A stretch of DNA of 64,000 bases from Egicoccus sp. AB-alg6-2 (GTDB taxonomy: Bacteria; Actinomycetota; Nitriliruptoria; Nitriliruptorales; Nitriliruptoraceae). The position numbers and the translations under genes are program-made. The notes under the pieces are model-generated. The model ran no database searches, was not told where the DNA came from, and saw only the letters and a list, made by a program, of their open reading frames with translations. Numbering within the stretch: position 1 is the stretch's first letter; every line of letters begins with the position of its first letter. Shown in pieces: positions 40,105 to 48,210 of this stretch. Where the stretch lies: NCBI RefSeq assembly GCF_041821025.1, contig NZ_JBGUAY010000002.1, positions 124,001 to 188,000 of the forward strand. The letters are read 5' to 3'.

Positions 40105-40144
40105 CCCCGGTGGTGCTGGCCAGGTGGTGCTGGCACCACCGGGG
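40105..40144 (+). terminator. 12-bp-stem hairpin after ccr
   Basis: CCCCGGTGGTGC (40105-40116) pairs perfectly with GCACCACCGGGG (40133-40144) around a 16-base loop, starting nine bases after the ccr stop. No U-tract. Confidence 0.65.
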
Positions 40145-40185
40145 AGTCGGCTGAACGGCGGGGCGACAGGGTCGGCCCCCTCGTT

Positions 40186-40191
40186 TAGGGT
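40186..40191 (+). promoter_or_regulatory. -10 candidate for the NERD-like gene
   Basis: TAGGGT lies about 50 bases before the GTG/ATG pair at 40242/40245. Confidence 0.35.
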
Positions 40192-40244
40192 TCGGAGAGC
40201 ATCGAAGCGGTGGAACGCTTCCGTGGGGCTCGGGGGACGGGGTG

Positions 40245-40847
40245 ATGTCCGAACACAGGTCGCATCGTGTGATGAGGCGGCGGGGCCGGGTCGGCCAGCC
40301 CCGGGTGTTCGCGACCCTCACGGCGATCGTCGGGAACCGGCGACGCGGCCGCTGGCCGTCGACGGGCGAGGACCGCGCCGTCGCCACCAGCACCGCAGCC
40401 GCCATCGACGCGCTGGATCGCCTGCAGCACCTGCGCGTGGAGCTCGGGGCGCCGTGGCCACAGCTGGTGGTCGGGCCGGCGGGGGTCAGCATCGTCGACG
40501 TCCACGCCCACCGCGGCCCGGTGCGCCTGACCAACAGCGGTCTGCACGGCGAGAGCGGCCTGTTCTGCGGCCCCTGCGAGGACGCCCGCCGGGTGGCGCG
40601 GGCGGCTCGTCGTCTCCTCTGGGACGTCGAGGGTGGCGGGGACGTTCCCGTCCGCGTGCTCGCCGTGGTGCCGCCCGGGACGCGGGTGGCGCGTGACCCG
40701 GGAGTGGGCGACCTCGTCGACGCCGTCCCGGCCGACCGTCTCGCCGACCGGCTCGTCCGCGGCCCGGTGCTGCCCATGGCGCTGGTGGACCGCGCCTTCA
40801 CCCGCCTGTCGGTGCTGTCGGGCACCGCCGCCGTGCCGGCCCCCTGA
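40245..40847 (+). CDS. NERD-like domain protein
   Basis: A 200-residue protein (201 if GTG 40242 is used) with a basic N-terminus (MSEHRSHRVMRRRGRVGQPR) and a central part resembling the nuclease-related (NERD) fold: helix AIDALDRLQHLRVELG, strand WPQLVVGPAGVSIVDVHAHRG, and a helix EDARRVARAARRLLW. The usual NERD Asp and Gln/Lys pair is only partly visible (IVDVHAHRG), so nuclease activity is doubtful. No membrane segment. RBS GGGGGACGGGG is upstream of the start. Confidence 0.6.
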   Translation: MSEHRSHRVMRRRGRVGQPRVFATLTAIVGNRRRGRWPSTGEDRAVATSTAAAIDALDRLQHLRVELGAPWPQLVVGPAGVSIVDVHAHRGPVRLTNSGLHGESGLFCGPCEDARRVARAARRLLWDVEGGGDVPVRVLAVVPPGTRVARDPGVGDLVDAVPADRLADRLVRGPVLPMALVDRAFTRLSVLSGTAAVPAP

Positions 40848-40857
40848 GCGCCGGGTT

Positions 40858-41772
40858 TCAGCAGGCCGCGGCGAAGAACTCCATCGGCAGGGGACTGAGA
40901 CAACTGGGCCACCAGTGCAGGGCGAGGAACAACGGGACGATCGCCCACGCCCGGTCGCGGGTCTCGAGCAGCACGGCGGCCACGACCGCGGTTCCGCCGG
41001 CCAGGGCCGCGGCGTAGAGGCCACTGAGCAGGTCGCCGCGGAACAGGCCGCCGAAGGCGAACACGTGCGCGGCGGCCAGCACGGCCACGGGTGTCAGCAC
41101 CGCCGCCCGCGGCGCCGTGCGTCGCGACGCGACGACCCGGTCGGCGACCAGCACCAGGACGGCCAGCCCCGCGACCTGCAGCAGCGTGGGCAGCAGTTGG
41201 GCGGCACCGATCGCACGCAGCAGTCCCAGCACCAGGGCGATGCCACACGCACCGATGCCGAACGTGCGCAGCAGCTCGGTGAGCGGCACGTCGGGGGAGC
41301 GGAAGGCGTCGCGGCCGCGCGTCGCCAGGAAACCCGTGAGCAGCAGGGCCCCGGCGGCGGTCACGGCGAACGACAGCAGGCCCAGCAGCAGCGCGCCGAC
41401 CGGCCCGACGCCGACGAAGCCGGCACCGCCGACCCGACCCAGCAGGGCCGTGTCGGACGCACCGACGGCGACGAACTGGCGCAGCACCCCCAGCAGCGCC
41501 ACCGGGACCACGAGCACCAGGCCGGCGCGCCAGCCGCTGCGCGGCGCGTCGAGACCGAAGGCGCCCAGCCGGTCGCCGCGGTAGCGGGCGAGCAGCACGG
41601 GCACCAACCCCGTCAGGACGAAGATCCACAACAGGTCGAGCACGATCGCGGCGATCCCGCGCCGCGGCAGCAGCGGCAACGCCGACAGCAGGCCGATCAC
41701 GATGCCTCCGAAGAGGGTGGTCGCGCCGGCCAGGATGACGTCGCTTCGGGCGTCCTCGCGGCTCATGTACAC
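40858..41772 (-). CDS. multi-pass membrane protein of unknown function
   Basis: A 304-residue protein with eight or nine membrane segments. It starts GTG-TAC-ATG (VYMSREDARSD); a TAGCGT -10 eight bases upstream of the GTG predicts a leaderless mRNA starting there. The layout is similar in size to CPBP/CAAX-protease-like membrane proteins, but the EE and FRG motifs expected for those are missing. The C-terminus ends in SPLPMEFFAAAC. It is convergent with the NERD-like gene and diverges from the CinA-like gene across the 23-bp repeat array. Confidence 0.65.
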   Translation of the reverse strand: MYMSREDARSDVILAGATTLFGGIVIGLLSALPLLPRRGIAAIVLDLLWIFVLTGLVPVLLARYRGDRLGAFGLDAPRSGWRAGLVLVVPVALLGVLRQFVAVGASDTALLGRVGGAGFVGVGPVGALLLGLLSFAVTAAGALLLTGFLATRGRDAFRSPDVPLTELLRTFGIGACGIALVLGLLRAIGAAQLLPTLLQVAGLAVLVLVADRVVASRRTAPRAAVLTPVAVLAAAHVFAFGGLFRGDLLSGLYAAALAGGTAVVAAVLLETRDRAWAIVPLFLALHWWPSCLSPLPMEFFAAAC

Positions 41773-41780
41773 GGTGCCGG

Positions 41781-41786
41781 ACGCTA
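41781..41786 (-). promoter_or_regulatory. TAGCGT -10 element for a leaderless membrane-protein mRNA
   Basis: On the minus strand TAGCGT is followed by eight bases and the GTG at 41772. No ribosome site precedes the GTG. Confidence 0.5.
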
Positions 41787-41798
41787 GCAGGCGGGCGG

Positions 41799-41889
41799 GG
41801 TGCGGCTGCCCGGCTTGGGCGGTGCGACTGCCCGGCCGCGGGCGGTGCGACTGCCCGGCCGCGGGCGGTGCGACTGCCCGGCCCTGGGT
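41799..41889. repeat. 22-23-bp tandem repeat x4 between divergent promoters
   Basis: Four consecutive copies of a unit reading ggtgcgactgcccggccg then cgggc start at 41799 (22 bp, two variant bases), 41821, 41844 and 41867 (variant end). The middle two are identical. The array fills exactly the space between the minus-strand -10 (41781-41786) and the plus-strand -10 (41889-41894), where -35 elements and operators for both genes would be. Confidence 0.85.
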
Positions 41890-41894
41890 AGGCT
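41889..41894 (+). promoter_or_regulatory. -10 candidate for the CinA-like/mca operon
   Basis: TAGGCT begins on the last base of the repeat array and lies 65 bases before the ATG at 41960. Confidence 0.4.
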
Positions 41895-41959
41895 GCCGGC
41901 TCGCCGGCCGGCACGCCGGCCCGGCCGCCGACCGCTGCGGCCGCCAGCTGCGGTGGGGG

Positions 41960-42802
41960 ATGTTCGTGCTCGAGGCCTCGATGGTGGTCATCGGCGACGA
42001 GATCCTGGGCGGCCACGTGATCGACGCCAACTCCGGGTGGTTCGCGTCCCGCCTGACGGCACACGGGGTGACGCTCAGCCGCGTGCAGGTCGTCCCCGAC
42101 GAACACGACGCGATCGACGAGGCGCTGGTCGCCGAACTCGCCCGCGCGCGCCCGCGTCTGATCGTGACCTCCGGCGGCATCGGCTCGACCCCCGACGACA
42201 TCACCTACGAGGCCGTTGCCGACAGCCTCGGCCGCGACCTCGTCGTCGACCCGGTGATCGCGCAGCGCCTCGACGGTGCCCTCGACTGGACCCGGCAACA
42301 GGGCGTCGAGGTCACCGACGCCTTCGCCGAGCACTTCCACCGGATGGCCCGCGTCCCGGAGGGCGCACGCCTGCTGCGCCGCAGCTCGGGCTGGGTCCCC
42401 GGCATCGCCGTCGACGTCGACGGCGGGTGCACGCAGCCCGGCGGCGCCACGATCGCGATCCTGCCGGGTGTGCCCGCGGAGTTCCGCGCCATCGTCACCG
42501 AGGCGCTCGAGCCCGACGTGCTCGCCGGCCGCAACCCGTTGCCCACCATCGTCGAGATCGAGCACCCCTTCCCCGAGTCGAGCCTCAACGTGCTGTTCGC
42601 GGCGCTCGTCGAGCGGTTCCCGCAGGTCCGGCTCGGCAGCTACCCGGGGCAGCGGATGCTGATCCGGCTCCAGGGCACCGACGCCGACGTCCGTGCCGCC
42701 GAGGCGTTCGTCCGGGCCGGCATCGACGACCTGCACCGATCACCGGGCGGCGCCCGGCTCGCGGCTTCCTGGGCCGCCCGCCGCTCGAAGGAGGACTCGT
42801 GA
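41960..42802 (+). CDS. CinA-like molybdopterin-binding-fold protein
   Basis: A 280-residue protein consisting of the MoCF/CinA N-terminal fold: MVVIGDEILGGHVIDANSGW, IVTSGGIGSTPDDITYEAVA, and ATIAILPGVPAEFRAIV. Full CinA proteins have a second nicotinamide-nucleotide amidase domain, which is absent here. The ADP-ribose/COG1058 part of CinA hydrolyses pyrophosphate bonds in nucleotides. ATG 41960 (alternative GTG 41966). The stop overlaps the start of mca (GTGA), so both are made together. A role in mycothiol or nucleotide clean-up is inference only. Confidence 0.8.
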   Translation: MFVLEASMVVIGDEILGGHVIDANSGWFASRLTAHGVTLSRVQVVPDEHDAIDEALVAELARARPRLIVTSGGIGSTPDDITYEAVADSLGRDLVVDPVIAQRLDGALDWTRQQGVEVTDAFAEHFHRMARVPEGARLLRRSSGWVPGIAVDVDGGCTQPGGATIAILPGVPAEFRAIVTEALEPDVLAGRNPLPTIVEIEHPFPESSLNVLFAALVERFPQVRLGSYPGQRMLIRLQGTDADVRAAEAFVRAGIDDLHRSPGGARLAASWAARRSKEDS

Positions 42803-43719
42803 ACCGCCGCATCCTGTTCGTCCACGCCCATCCCGACGACGAGTCGTCGAAGGGCGCCGCCACTGCCGCGCGCTACGTCGACGAGGGCGCCGAGGTCGTG
42901 CTCGTCACCCTGACCGGCGGTGAGGCCGGCGAGGTCCTCAACCCCAGCGCCGCCGCCGTCGCGCCCGAGGACATGGGCGCGACCCGTGCGCGTGAGTTGG
43001 CGGCCGCCGTCGCCGCGATCGGGTTCACCCGCACGTACGGGCTCGGCTACCGCGACTCGGGTTACCACGAGAACCCCGAGGACGTCCCCGAGGGCTCGTT
43101 CGCCCGCACGCCCCTGGACGAGCCGGCCCGCCGGCTGGCCGCGATCGTGCGCCACGAGCGTCCGCAGGTGGTGGTGACCTACCCCGAGGACGGCGGCTAT
43201 CCGCACCCGGACCACATCATGTGCCACGCGGTCACCATGCGCGCCCTCGAGCTGGCCGAGGACCCCGCCGCCGACCTCGACGAGGACACGCCGGGCGCCG
43301 ACGCCGCGCCCTGGCGGGTCGCGAAGGTCTACGCCAGCGGGGTCTTCCCGGCCCGCCGGGTGACCGCCCTGCACGAGGCGATGCTGGCGCACACCGGCGA
43401 GAGCCCGTTCGCCGAATGGCTCGAGAAGCGCTCCGACCGGCTCGCCGGCCCCGACCCCGACGCGCTGGTGGAATGCGGCGACTGGTTCGAGCGTCGCGAC
43501 GCGGCCCTGCTGGCCCACGTGACCCAGATCGATCCGGACGGGTTCTGGTTCGGGGTCCCCCGCGACCTCGAACGCGAGGTGTTTCCCTACGAGGGCTTCC
43601 ACGTGCTCCGCAGCGATGTCGAGGTCGTGCGTCCCGAGGCGGACCTGTTCGCCGGCATCGAGGACGACGACGGCCGGGCGGCCCCCGACCTCGGGCACGT
43701 GACCGAGCGCGCGGGCTGA
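42799..43719 (+). CDS. mca: mycothiol S-conjugate amidase
   Basis: The 306-residue product is of the PIG-L zinc-deacetylase family. Zinc-binding motif AHPDDESSKG near residue 10 (Mca/MshB form), a partner His in YPHPDHIMCHAV, and the Mca-type extension with RDSGYHENPEDVPEGSFA and a long C-terminal part (WFERRDAALLAHVTQIDPDGFWF). Mca cuts mycothiol adducts of drugs and electrophiles so that the mercapturic acid can leave the cell; MshB is a close alternative. The longer insert and the TQIDPDGFWF motif favour Mca. It indicates a mycothiol-based thiol system. GTG 42799 overlaps the stop of the CinA-like gene. Confidence 0.9.
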   Translation: MNRRILFVHAHPDDESSKGAATAARYVDEGAEVVLVTLTGGEAGEVLNPSAAAVAPEDMGATRARELAAAVAAIGFTRTYGLGYRDSGYHENPEDVPEGSFARTPLDEPARRLAAIVRHERPQVVVTYPEDGGYPHPDHIMCHAVTMRALELAEDPAADLDEDTPGADAAPWRVAKVYASGVFPARRVTALHEAMLAHTGESPFAEWLEKRSDRLAGPDPDALVECGDWFERRDAALLAHVTQIDPDGFWFGVPRDLEREVFPYEGFHVLRSDVEVVRPEADLFAGIEDDDGRAAPDLGHVTERAG

Positions 43720-43789
43720 TCCGCACGGGCGGTCGCCCTGACGTCGTTTCGCGCGACGTCGTTTCGGCCGGCGTCGTCAGGCAGCGTCG

Positions 43790-44842
43790 TCAGGCGGCGA
43801 CGTCGGGCCGGGGCAGCTCGGTGGCGAGGTAGAACAGGCAGTCCTTGCGGGCCGCCTCGACCGTCCGGGTCATCATCACCGGCGTCACCGGGGCCGTCAC
43901 CACGACCGCACCGTCGACGACGTCGAAGTGCTCGGCGGTGACGTCGCGGCCGTCGGCGGCGCTCGCCCGGACCGGCAGCGTGCTACCCGGGTGGACGCGC
44001 CCGAGCACGTGCCCGGCCGGTACCTCGACGAAGTTGTGCACGTCGGCGTCGGCGGCGAGGACCAGGTCGGTTTCGCCGTCGAGGCTGCCGCCGAACCGGA
44101 ACCGCACCTCGGGCCGCACCGTCACCTTGCGCAGCCCGCCCAGCAGGTCGAAGTCGCGGACGATGCGGTCGTGCTCGAGCGGCGGCGCGCCGAGGTAGCG
44201 GCGCAGCGCGTCGACGGCGAACGCGAGCGACTCCGGCCGCCCCGGGAGGCCGCACTCGACGGCGATCGCGGCGCAGGAGGCGTGCAGCGCCTCCATGAGC
44301 GTGTTCGCCTGCAGGTCCCAGCGCAGCAACGTCGTGGTGAACAGTGTCGCCAGGTTGACCACCTGGGCCTCGGGCCGGGTCACGATCGCGTAGAACGGGT
44401 TGTCGCCGGTGTTGTTGTGCACGTCGACGAGCGACTCGAGCCCTGCGGCCCGCAACTCCTCGAGGATGCCGTCCGCGGCGCGACGCTGGGCCGTCGTCGG
44501 CTCGTGCAGCCCCCAGACGCGGTTGAAGTCCTCCTGGTCGTCGAGGTAGCGGTGGGCGAAACCGGGCCCGTGCAGGGCCGCCTCGACGTTGCCGACCACG
44601 AGGTAGAGGTCGAACGGGTACCGGCGCCGCGGGTCGCGGGCCCGCAACACCCGCAGCATCGCCTGCAGGCCCGTCGACTCGTCGCCGTGCAGCAGGGTCA
44701 CGACCGCGCGCGGTGCCTGTTGGCCCGTCCCGGGGATGCGGATCAGCGTCGGGCGGCCGAGGGCGCGCAGGAACGCGCGGTCCCCGAGCGCGAGCAGGTC
44801 GCGGGGGAGTCCGTCGGGAAAGCGGCGATGGGGGGTGTCCAC
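43790..44842 (-). CDS. succinylglutamate desuccinylase/aspartoacylase-like M14 enzyme
   Basis: The 350-residue protein has the aspartoacylase zinc-carboxypeptidase pattern: VVTLLHGDESTGLQAML (His and Glu ligands), SLVDVHNNTGDNPFYAIVTR (third His and substrate Asn), and IAVECGLPGRPES with the catalytic Glu, followed by a beta-rich C-terminal domain (residues about 240-350). Such enzymes remove acyl groups from amino acids such as N-acetyl-aspartate or succinyl-glutamate. GTG 44842 is preceded by TATCCT eight bases earlier, predicting a leaderless message. Substrate not deducible. Confidence 0.8.
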   Translation of the reverse strand: MDTPHRRFPDGLPRDLLALGDRAFLRALGRPTLIRIPGTGQQAPRAVVTLLHGDESTGLQAMLRVLRARDPRRRYPFDLYLVVGNVEAALHGPGFAHRYLDDQEDFNRVWGLHEPTTAQRRAADGILEELRAAGLESLVDVHNNTGDNPFYAIVTRPEAQVVNLATLFTTTLLRWDLQANTLMEALHASCAAIAVECGLPGRPESLAFAVDALRRYLGAPPLEHDRIVRDFDLLGGLRKVTVRPEVRFRFGGSLDGETDLVLAADADVHNFVEVPAGHVLGRVHPGSTLPVRASAADGRDVTAEHFDVVDGAVVVTAPVTPVMMTRTVEAARKDCLFYLATELPRPDVAA

Positions 44843-44850
44843 GGGCAGGC

Positions 44851-44856
44851 AGGATA
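44851..44856 (-). promoter_or_regulatory. -10 element placed for a leaderless aspartoacylase-like mRNA
   Basis: TATCCT on the minus strand, eight bases, then GTG 44842. No ribosome site is seen. Confidence 0.5.
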
Positions 44857-44985
44857 GGAACTCGGGCGCCCGGCAACCGACGGTGCGCGGTCGGGTGGCC
44901 GCCGCTCGCGCGCAGCGGCATGCTCGAACCGCCTCCACGGACAACCGCCGAGCCGTCGCCGCCGAACCAAGGGCACGACCCCTGG

Positions 44986-45067
44986 GCCGACACCACCGCG
45001 CCTGTCCGGCGCCCGCCGAGCCAGGAACATGACCGCCGACACCACCGCGCCCGTCCGGCGACCGCCG
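44986..45067. repeat. 33-bp direct duplication of a gene's 5' end, 49-bp offset
   Basis: The first codons of the sulfite-oxidase-family gene (45035-45067) are duplicated almost exactly (two mismatches) in the leader at 44986-45018. The copy is out of frame with the gene. The plus-strand gap 44857-45028 (172 bases) contains no other named element. Confidence 0.8.
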
Positions 45068-46648
45068 GATCACCCCGCTCCCGCACCCCGGTGGCTGGGG
45101 GCGGTCAGCGGCGCGCTGGCGGCGACGGCGGCGCTCGGCGCGGGGGAGCTGACCGCGGCACTGTCGTCGCGCTGGCCGTCGCCGGTGGTGGCGATCGCCG
45201 ACCGTGTCGTGGTGTTGTCGCCGACGCCGGTGACCGCGTGGGCGATCCGCACGTTCGGCACGCTCGACAAGCCGCTGCTCGTCGGCGCCATCGTGGTGGT
45301 GTTGGCGGCCGCGGCCGCGGGGCTCGGCATGCGGGCGCGGCGGCGTCCACTGCTGGCCGCCGCCGGCGTCGCGGGGCTGGGTGGCGTGGCGGTGCTCGCC
45401 GGCCTGCTCGCGCCCGAGGTCGGGCCGTCGGCGGCCCTGCCCGGGGTCGTCGCGACCGTCGTCGGCGTCCTCGCCCTGCTCACGCTGGCGGCCGGGCTCG
45501 CCCGCTACCGGCCTCCGCTCGACGAGCGCCCGGGTCCGGCGGCCGATCGCGAGGAGGCGGCCGATCGCGGCGCGGCGGACGGCGGGCGTCGCCGGTTCCT
45601 GCTGCTGGCCGCGACCGTCGGCGCCGGTGCCGTGGCGATGGGCACCGCCTCGCGGTTCCTGCTCGCACGCTTCGAGGTCGATGCCGCCCGTGAGGCGCTT
45701 GCCCTGCCCCGGCCCACCGAGCGCCGTGACCTGCCTGCGCCGGCGGACGCGTCCCTCGACGTCGACGGGCTCAGCCCGCTGTTCACGCCGAACGACGCGT
45801 TCTACCGCATCGACACCGCCTTCTCGGTCCCGCGGATCGACCCCCGGACCCACCAGCTGCGCGTCACCGGCATGGTCGATCGACCGCTCACGGTCGACTA
45901 CCAGGACCTGCTCGCGCGCGACCTCATCGAGCTGCCGATCACGCTGTCCTGCGTCAGCAACGAGATCGGCGGCGACCTGGTCGGCAACGCTGTCTGGCTC
46001 GGCTTTCCCCTACGCGACCTCCTCGACGAAGCCGGCGTCTCGGCGGACGCGGACCAGGTCGTCGGCCGCGCCGTCGACGGCTTCACGGCCGGGTTCCCGG
46101 TCGCCGCCGCCTACGACCGCGACGCCCTCGTCGTCGTCGGCATGAACGGCGCCCCCCTGCCACCCGAGCACGGCTTCCCGCTGCGCCTCGTCACCCCCGG
46201 GCTGTACGGCTACGTCAGCGCCACCAAGTGGCTGGCCGAGATCGAGCTGACCCGCTTCGACCGGTTCGACGCCTACTGGATCCCCCGCGGCTGGGCCGCG
46301 GAGGGGCCGGTGAAGACGATGTCGAGGATCGACGTGCCGGCAGGGCTCGACGAGCTGCGGCCGGGCACCGTCGCGGTCGCGGGCGTCGCCTGGGCCCCGA
46401 CCCGGGGCGTCGAGCGGGTCGAGGTGCAGATCGACGACGGGCCGTGGCAGCCGGCCGAGCTCGCCGCCCCGGTCAACGACCTCACCTGGCGCCAGTGGGT
46501 GCTGCGGTGGGACGCCACGCCGGGGCGGCACCGCATCCGCTGTCGCGCCACCGACGGCACCGGCGCCACCCAGCCCGAGGAGCGGGTGCCCGTCCGGCCC
46601 GACGGCGCCACCGGCTGGCACACCATCACGGTCACCGTCGACGGCTGA
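45029..46648 (+). CDS. sulfite-oxidase-family molybdopterin oxidoreductase with membrane domain
   Basis: A 539-residue protein. The first ~170 residues hold four membrane segments (LGAVSGALAATAALGAGELT onward), then a twin-arginine-like motif RRRFLLLAATVGAGAVAMG near 190, and a catalytic domain of the sulfite oxidase fold (about 250-440), with the molybdenum-ligating Cys in LPITLSCVSNEIGGD and LRLVTPGLYGYVSATKWLAE, then a dimerisation domain (VGVAWAPTRGVERVEVQIDD-like). It probably oxidises sulfite or a related S/N compound at the outer membrane face and could pass electrons to the quinone pool. ATG 45029 has AGGAAC upstream. Confidence 0.88.
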   Translation: MTADTTAPVRRPPDHPAPAPRWLGAVSGALAATAALGAGELTAALSSRWPSPVVAIADRVVVLSPTPVTAWAIRTFGTLDKPLLVGAIVVVLAAAAAGLGMRARRRPLLAAAGVAGLGGVAVLAGLLAPEVGPSAALPGVVATVVGVLALLTLAAGLARYRPPLDERPGPAADREEAADRGAADGGRRRFLLLAATVGAGAVAMGTASRFLLARFEVDAAREALALPRPTERRDLPAPADASLDVDGLSPLFTPNDAFYRIDTAFSVPRIDPRTHQLRVTGMVDRPLTVDYQDLLARDLIELPITLSCVSNEIGGDLVGNAVWLGFPLRDLLDEAGVSADADQVVGRAVDGFTAGFPVAAAYDRDALVVVGMNGAPLPPEHGFPLRLVTPGLYGYVSATKWLAEIELTRFDRFDAYWIPRGWAAEGPVKTMSRIDVPAGLDELRPGTVAVAGVAWAPTRGVERVEVQIDDGPWQPAELAAPVNDLTWRQWVLRWDATPGRHRIRCRATDGTGATQPEERVPVRPDGATGWHTITVTVDG

Positions 46649-46677
46649 CCCGCGCCGACGCCCGCACGGGGCGCGGG
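46649..46677. terminator. hairpin between convergent genes
   Basis: CCCGCGCC (46649-46656) pairs with GGCGCGGG (46670-46677); two more pairs form if a one-base bulge is allowed. It fills the 30-base gap between the stop codons and could serve both directions. Confidence 0.6.
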
Positions 46678-46678
46678 G

Positions 46679-48148
46679 TCACTGCCAGGTGTGCACCGGC
46701 TCGTTGCTGCGCATGCCGGCCATGTAGCGCCGCGTCATCTCGATGATCGCGTCCGGCCGGCTCAGCCCCTCGTCGAGCAGCCGTCGGACGGTGCGCACCT
46801 GCCAGCCCGCCCCGGTCACCCGGCGCAGGCAGCGCTGTTCGATGATGCCGAGGTAGTGGTCGCGGTCGCGCCGGTCGACCTGCCAGCGGTCCAGACCCTG
46901 GTGGGCGAGCGGCAGCAGCGTGCGCAGCACCAGCTCGCTGGCGGGCACGGTGCCGACGCCGGGCCAGAACAGCTCGGACTCGATGCCGTGCTTGGCGGCG
47001 GCGAAGAAGTTGTCGCAGGCGGCCGCGAAGGACAGCTGACGCTCGATCGGCGGGTCGAGTTCGGCCAGGGCGCGGACCAGGCCGTAGTAGAACGCGGCGT
47101 TGGCGACGGTGTCGACCACCGACGGACCGGCCGGCAGCACCCGGTTCTCGACCCGCAGGTGCGGCTTGCCGCGCGCGACGGCGTAGACCGGGCGGTTCCA
47201 GCGGTACACGGTGCCGTTGTGCAGCACCAGCTCGGGCAGGTGCGGGATCCCGCCGGCCTCGAGCACCGCCTCGGGCTCCTCGTCGTCGAGCAGGGGCAGC
47301 AGGGACGGGAAGTAGCGCACGTTCTCGTCGAACAACTCCAGCAGCGACCCGATCCACTTCTCCCCGAACCACACCCGCGGGCGCACCCCCTGGGCGGCCA
47401 GCTCCTCGGTGCGGGTGTCGATCGACTGCTCGAACAGCGCGATCCGGGTCTCGCGCCACAGTTCCTTCCCGAGCAGGAACGGGGAGTTGGCGCCGACCGC
47501 GACCTGGGCGGCCGCGGCAGCCTGGGCGGCGTTCCAGGCCGTCGGAAACCCTTCCGGCGACACCTGCAGGTGCAGCTGGACCGAGGTGGCCGCAGCCTCC
47601 ATCGTGATGGAGCTGACCCGCGTCATCAGCTTCTCGGGGCCCTCGATCTCGACCTGCAGGTCCTCGCCACGGGCCGCGAGCACCTGTTCGTTGAGCAGGT
47701 GGTAGCGCGGGCTCGCCGACAGGTTCTGGATCGTGATGTCCAGGTCGGTCAGCGTGGGCATGATGCCGATCATCACGACGTGGGCGTCGAGCTCCTGGGC
47801 CCGCCGGTGGGCGTGCAGGAACGAGGTCTCGAGCTCCTCCTCGATCTCGCGGAACACGGTGCCGACCAGCTTGTGCGGCGCGAGGTTGAACTCGATGTTG
47901 AACTGCGCGAGCTCGGTCTGGAAGTCCTCGGACTCGAGCCGCTCGAGCAGTTCGGCGTTGATCATCATCGGGGTGCCGTCGGTGTCGACGACGTAGAACT
48001 CCACCTCGACGCCCATGAGCTTGCGTTCGGTCTCGAAGGCGCCGACCTCGAGCATGCGGCGCAACACCTCGACGTCACGCTTCACCTTCTCGCGGTAGCG
48101 CTGACGGTCCTCGCGCGTGAACCGCACCTCGTCGATGTCGCGACCCAT
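46679..48148 (-). CDS. glutamate-cysteine-ligase family 2 (GCS2) protein
   Basis: The 489-residue protein fits the GCS2/YbdK group: KLMGVEVEFYVVDTDGTPMM, QFNIEFNLAPHKLVG, SSITMEAAATSVQLHLQVSP, VGANSPFLLGKELWRETRIA, and a late ENRVLPAGPSVVDTVANAAFYYG. These enzymes join glutamate (or another acid) to an amine with ATP; in mycothiol-making actinobacteria the same family includes EgtA of ergothioneine synthesis, but no other egt gene is visible here. ATG 48148 has GGGAGA upstream. Substrate is open. Confidence 0.8.
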   Translation of the reverse strand: MGRDIDEVRFTREDRQRYREKVKRDVEVLRRMLEVGAFETERKLMGVEVEFYVVDTDGTPMMINAELLERLESEDFQTELAQFNIEFNLAPHKLVGTVFREIEEELETSFLHAHRRAQELDAHVVMIGIMPTLTDLDITIQNLSASPRYHLLNEQVLAARGEDLQVEIEGPEKLMTRVSSITMEAAATSVQLHLQVSPEGFPTAWNAAQAAAAAQVAVGANSPFLLGKELWRETRIALFEQSIDTRTEELAAQGVRPRVWFGEKWIGSLLELFDENVRYFPSLLPLLDDEEPEAVLEAGGIPHLPELVLHNGTVYRWNRPVYAVARGKPHLRVENRVLPAGPSVVDTVANAAFYYGLVRALAELDPPIERQLSFAAACDNFFAAAKHGIESELFWPGVGTVPASELVLRTLLPLAHQGLDRWQVDRRDRDHYLGIIEQRCLRRVTGAGWQVRTVRRLLDEGLSRPDAIIEMTRRYMAGMRSNEPVHTWQ

Positions 48149-48210
48149 GACGGTCTCCCGCGCCGTTGATCTCGCCGGAGCGTAGGTGGGGACGACCGCG
48201 GGGGCGGCGC

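Noticed and set aside
40858-41772. CPBP/CAAX-type membrane protease
   Set aside because: The number of helices fits, but the Glu-Glu and Phe-Arg-Gly catalytic motifs are missing.
38915-42736. 1273-codon minus-strand open frame
   Set aside because: It runs antisense to ccr, the NERD-like gene and the CinA-like gene and passes through the real 304-aa membrane protein in another frame. It has no domain and arises from high GC content.
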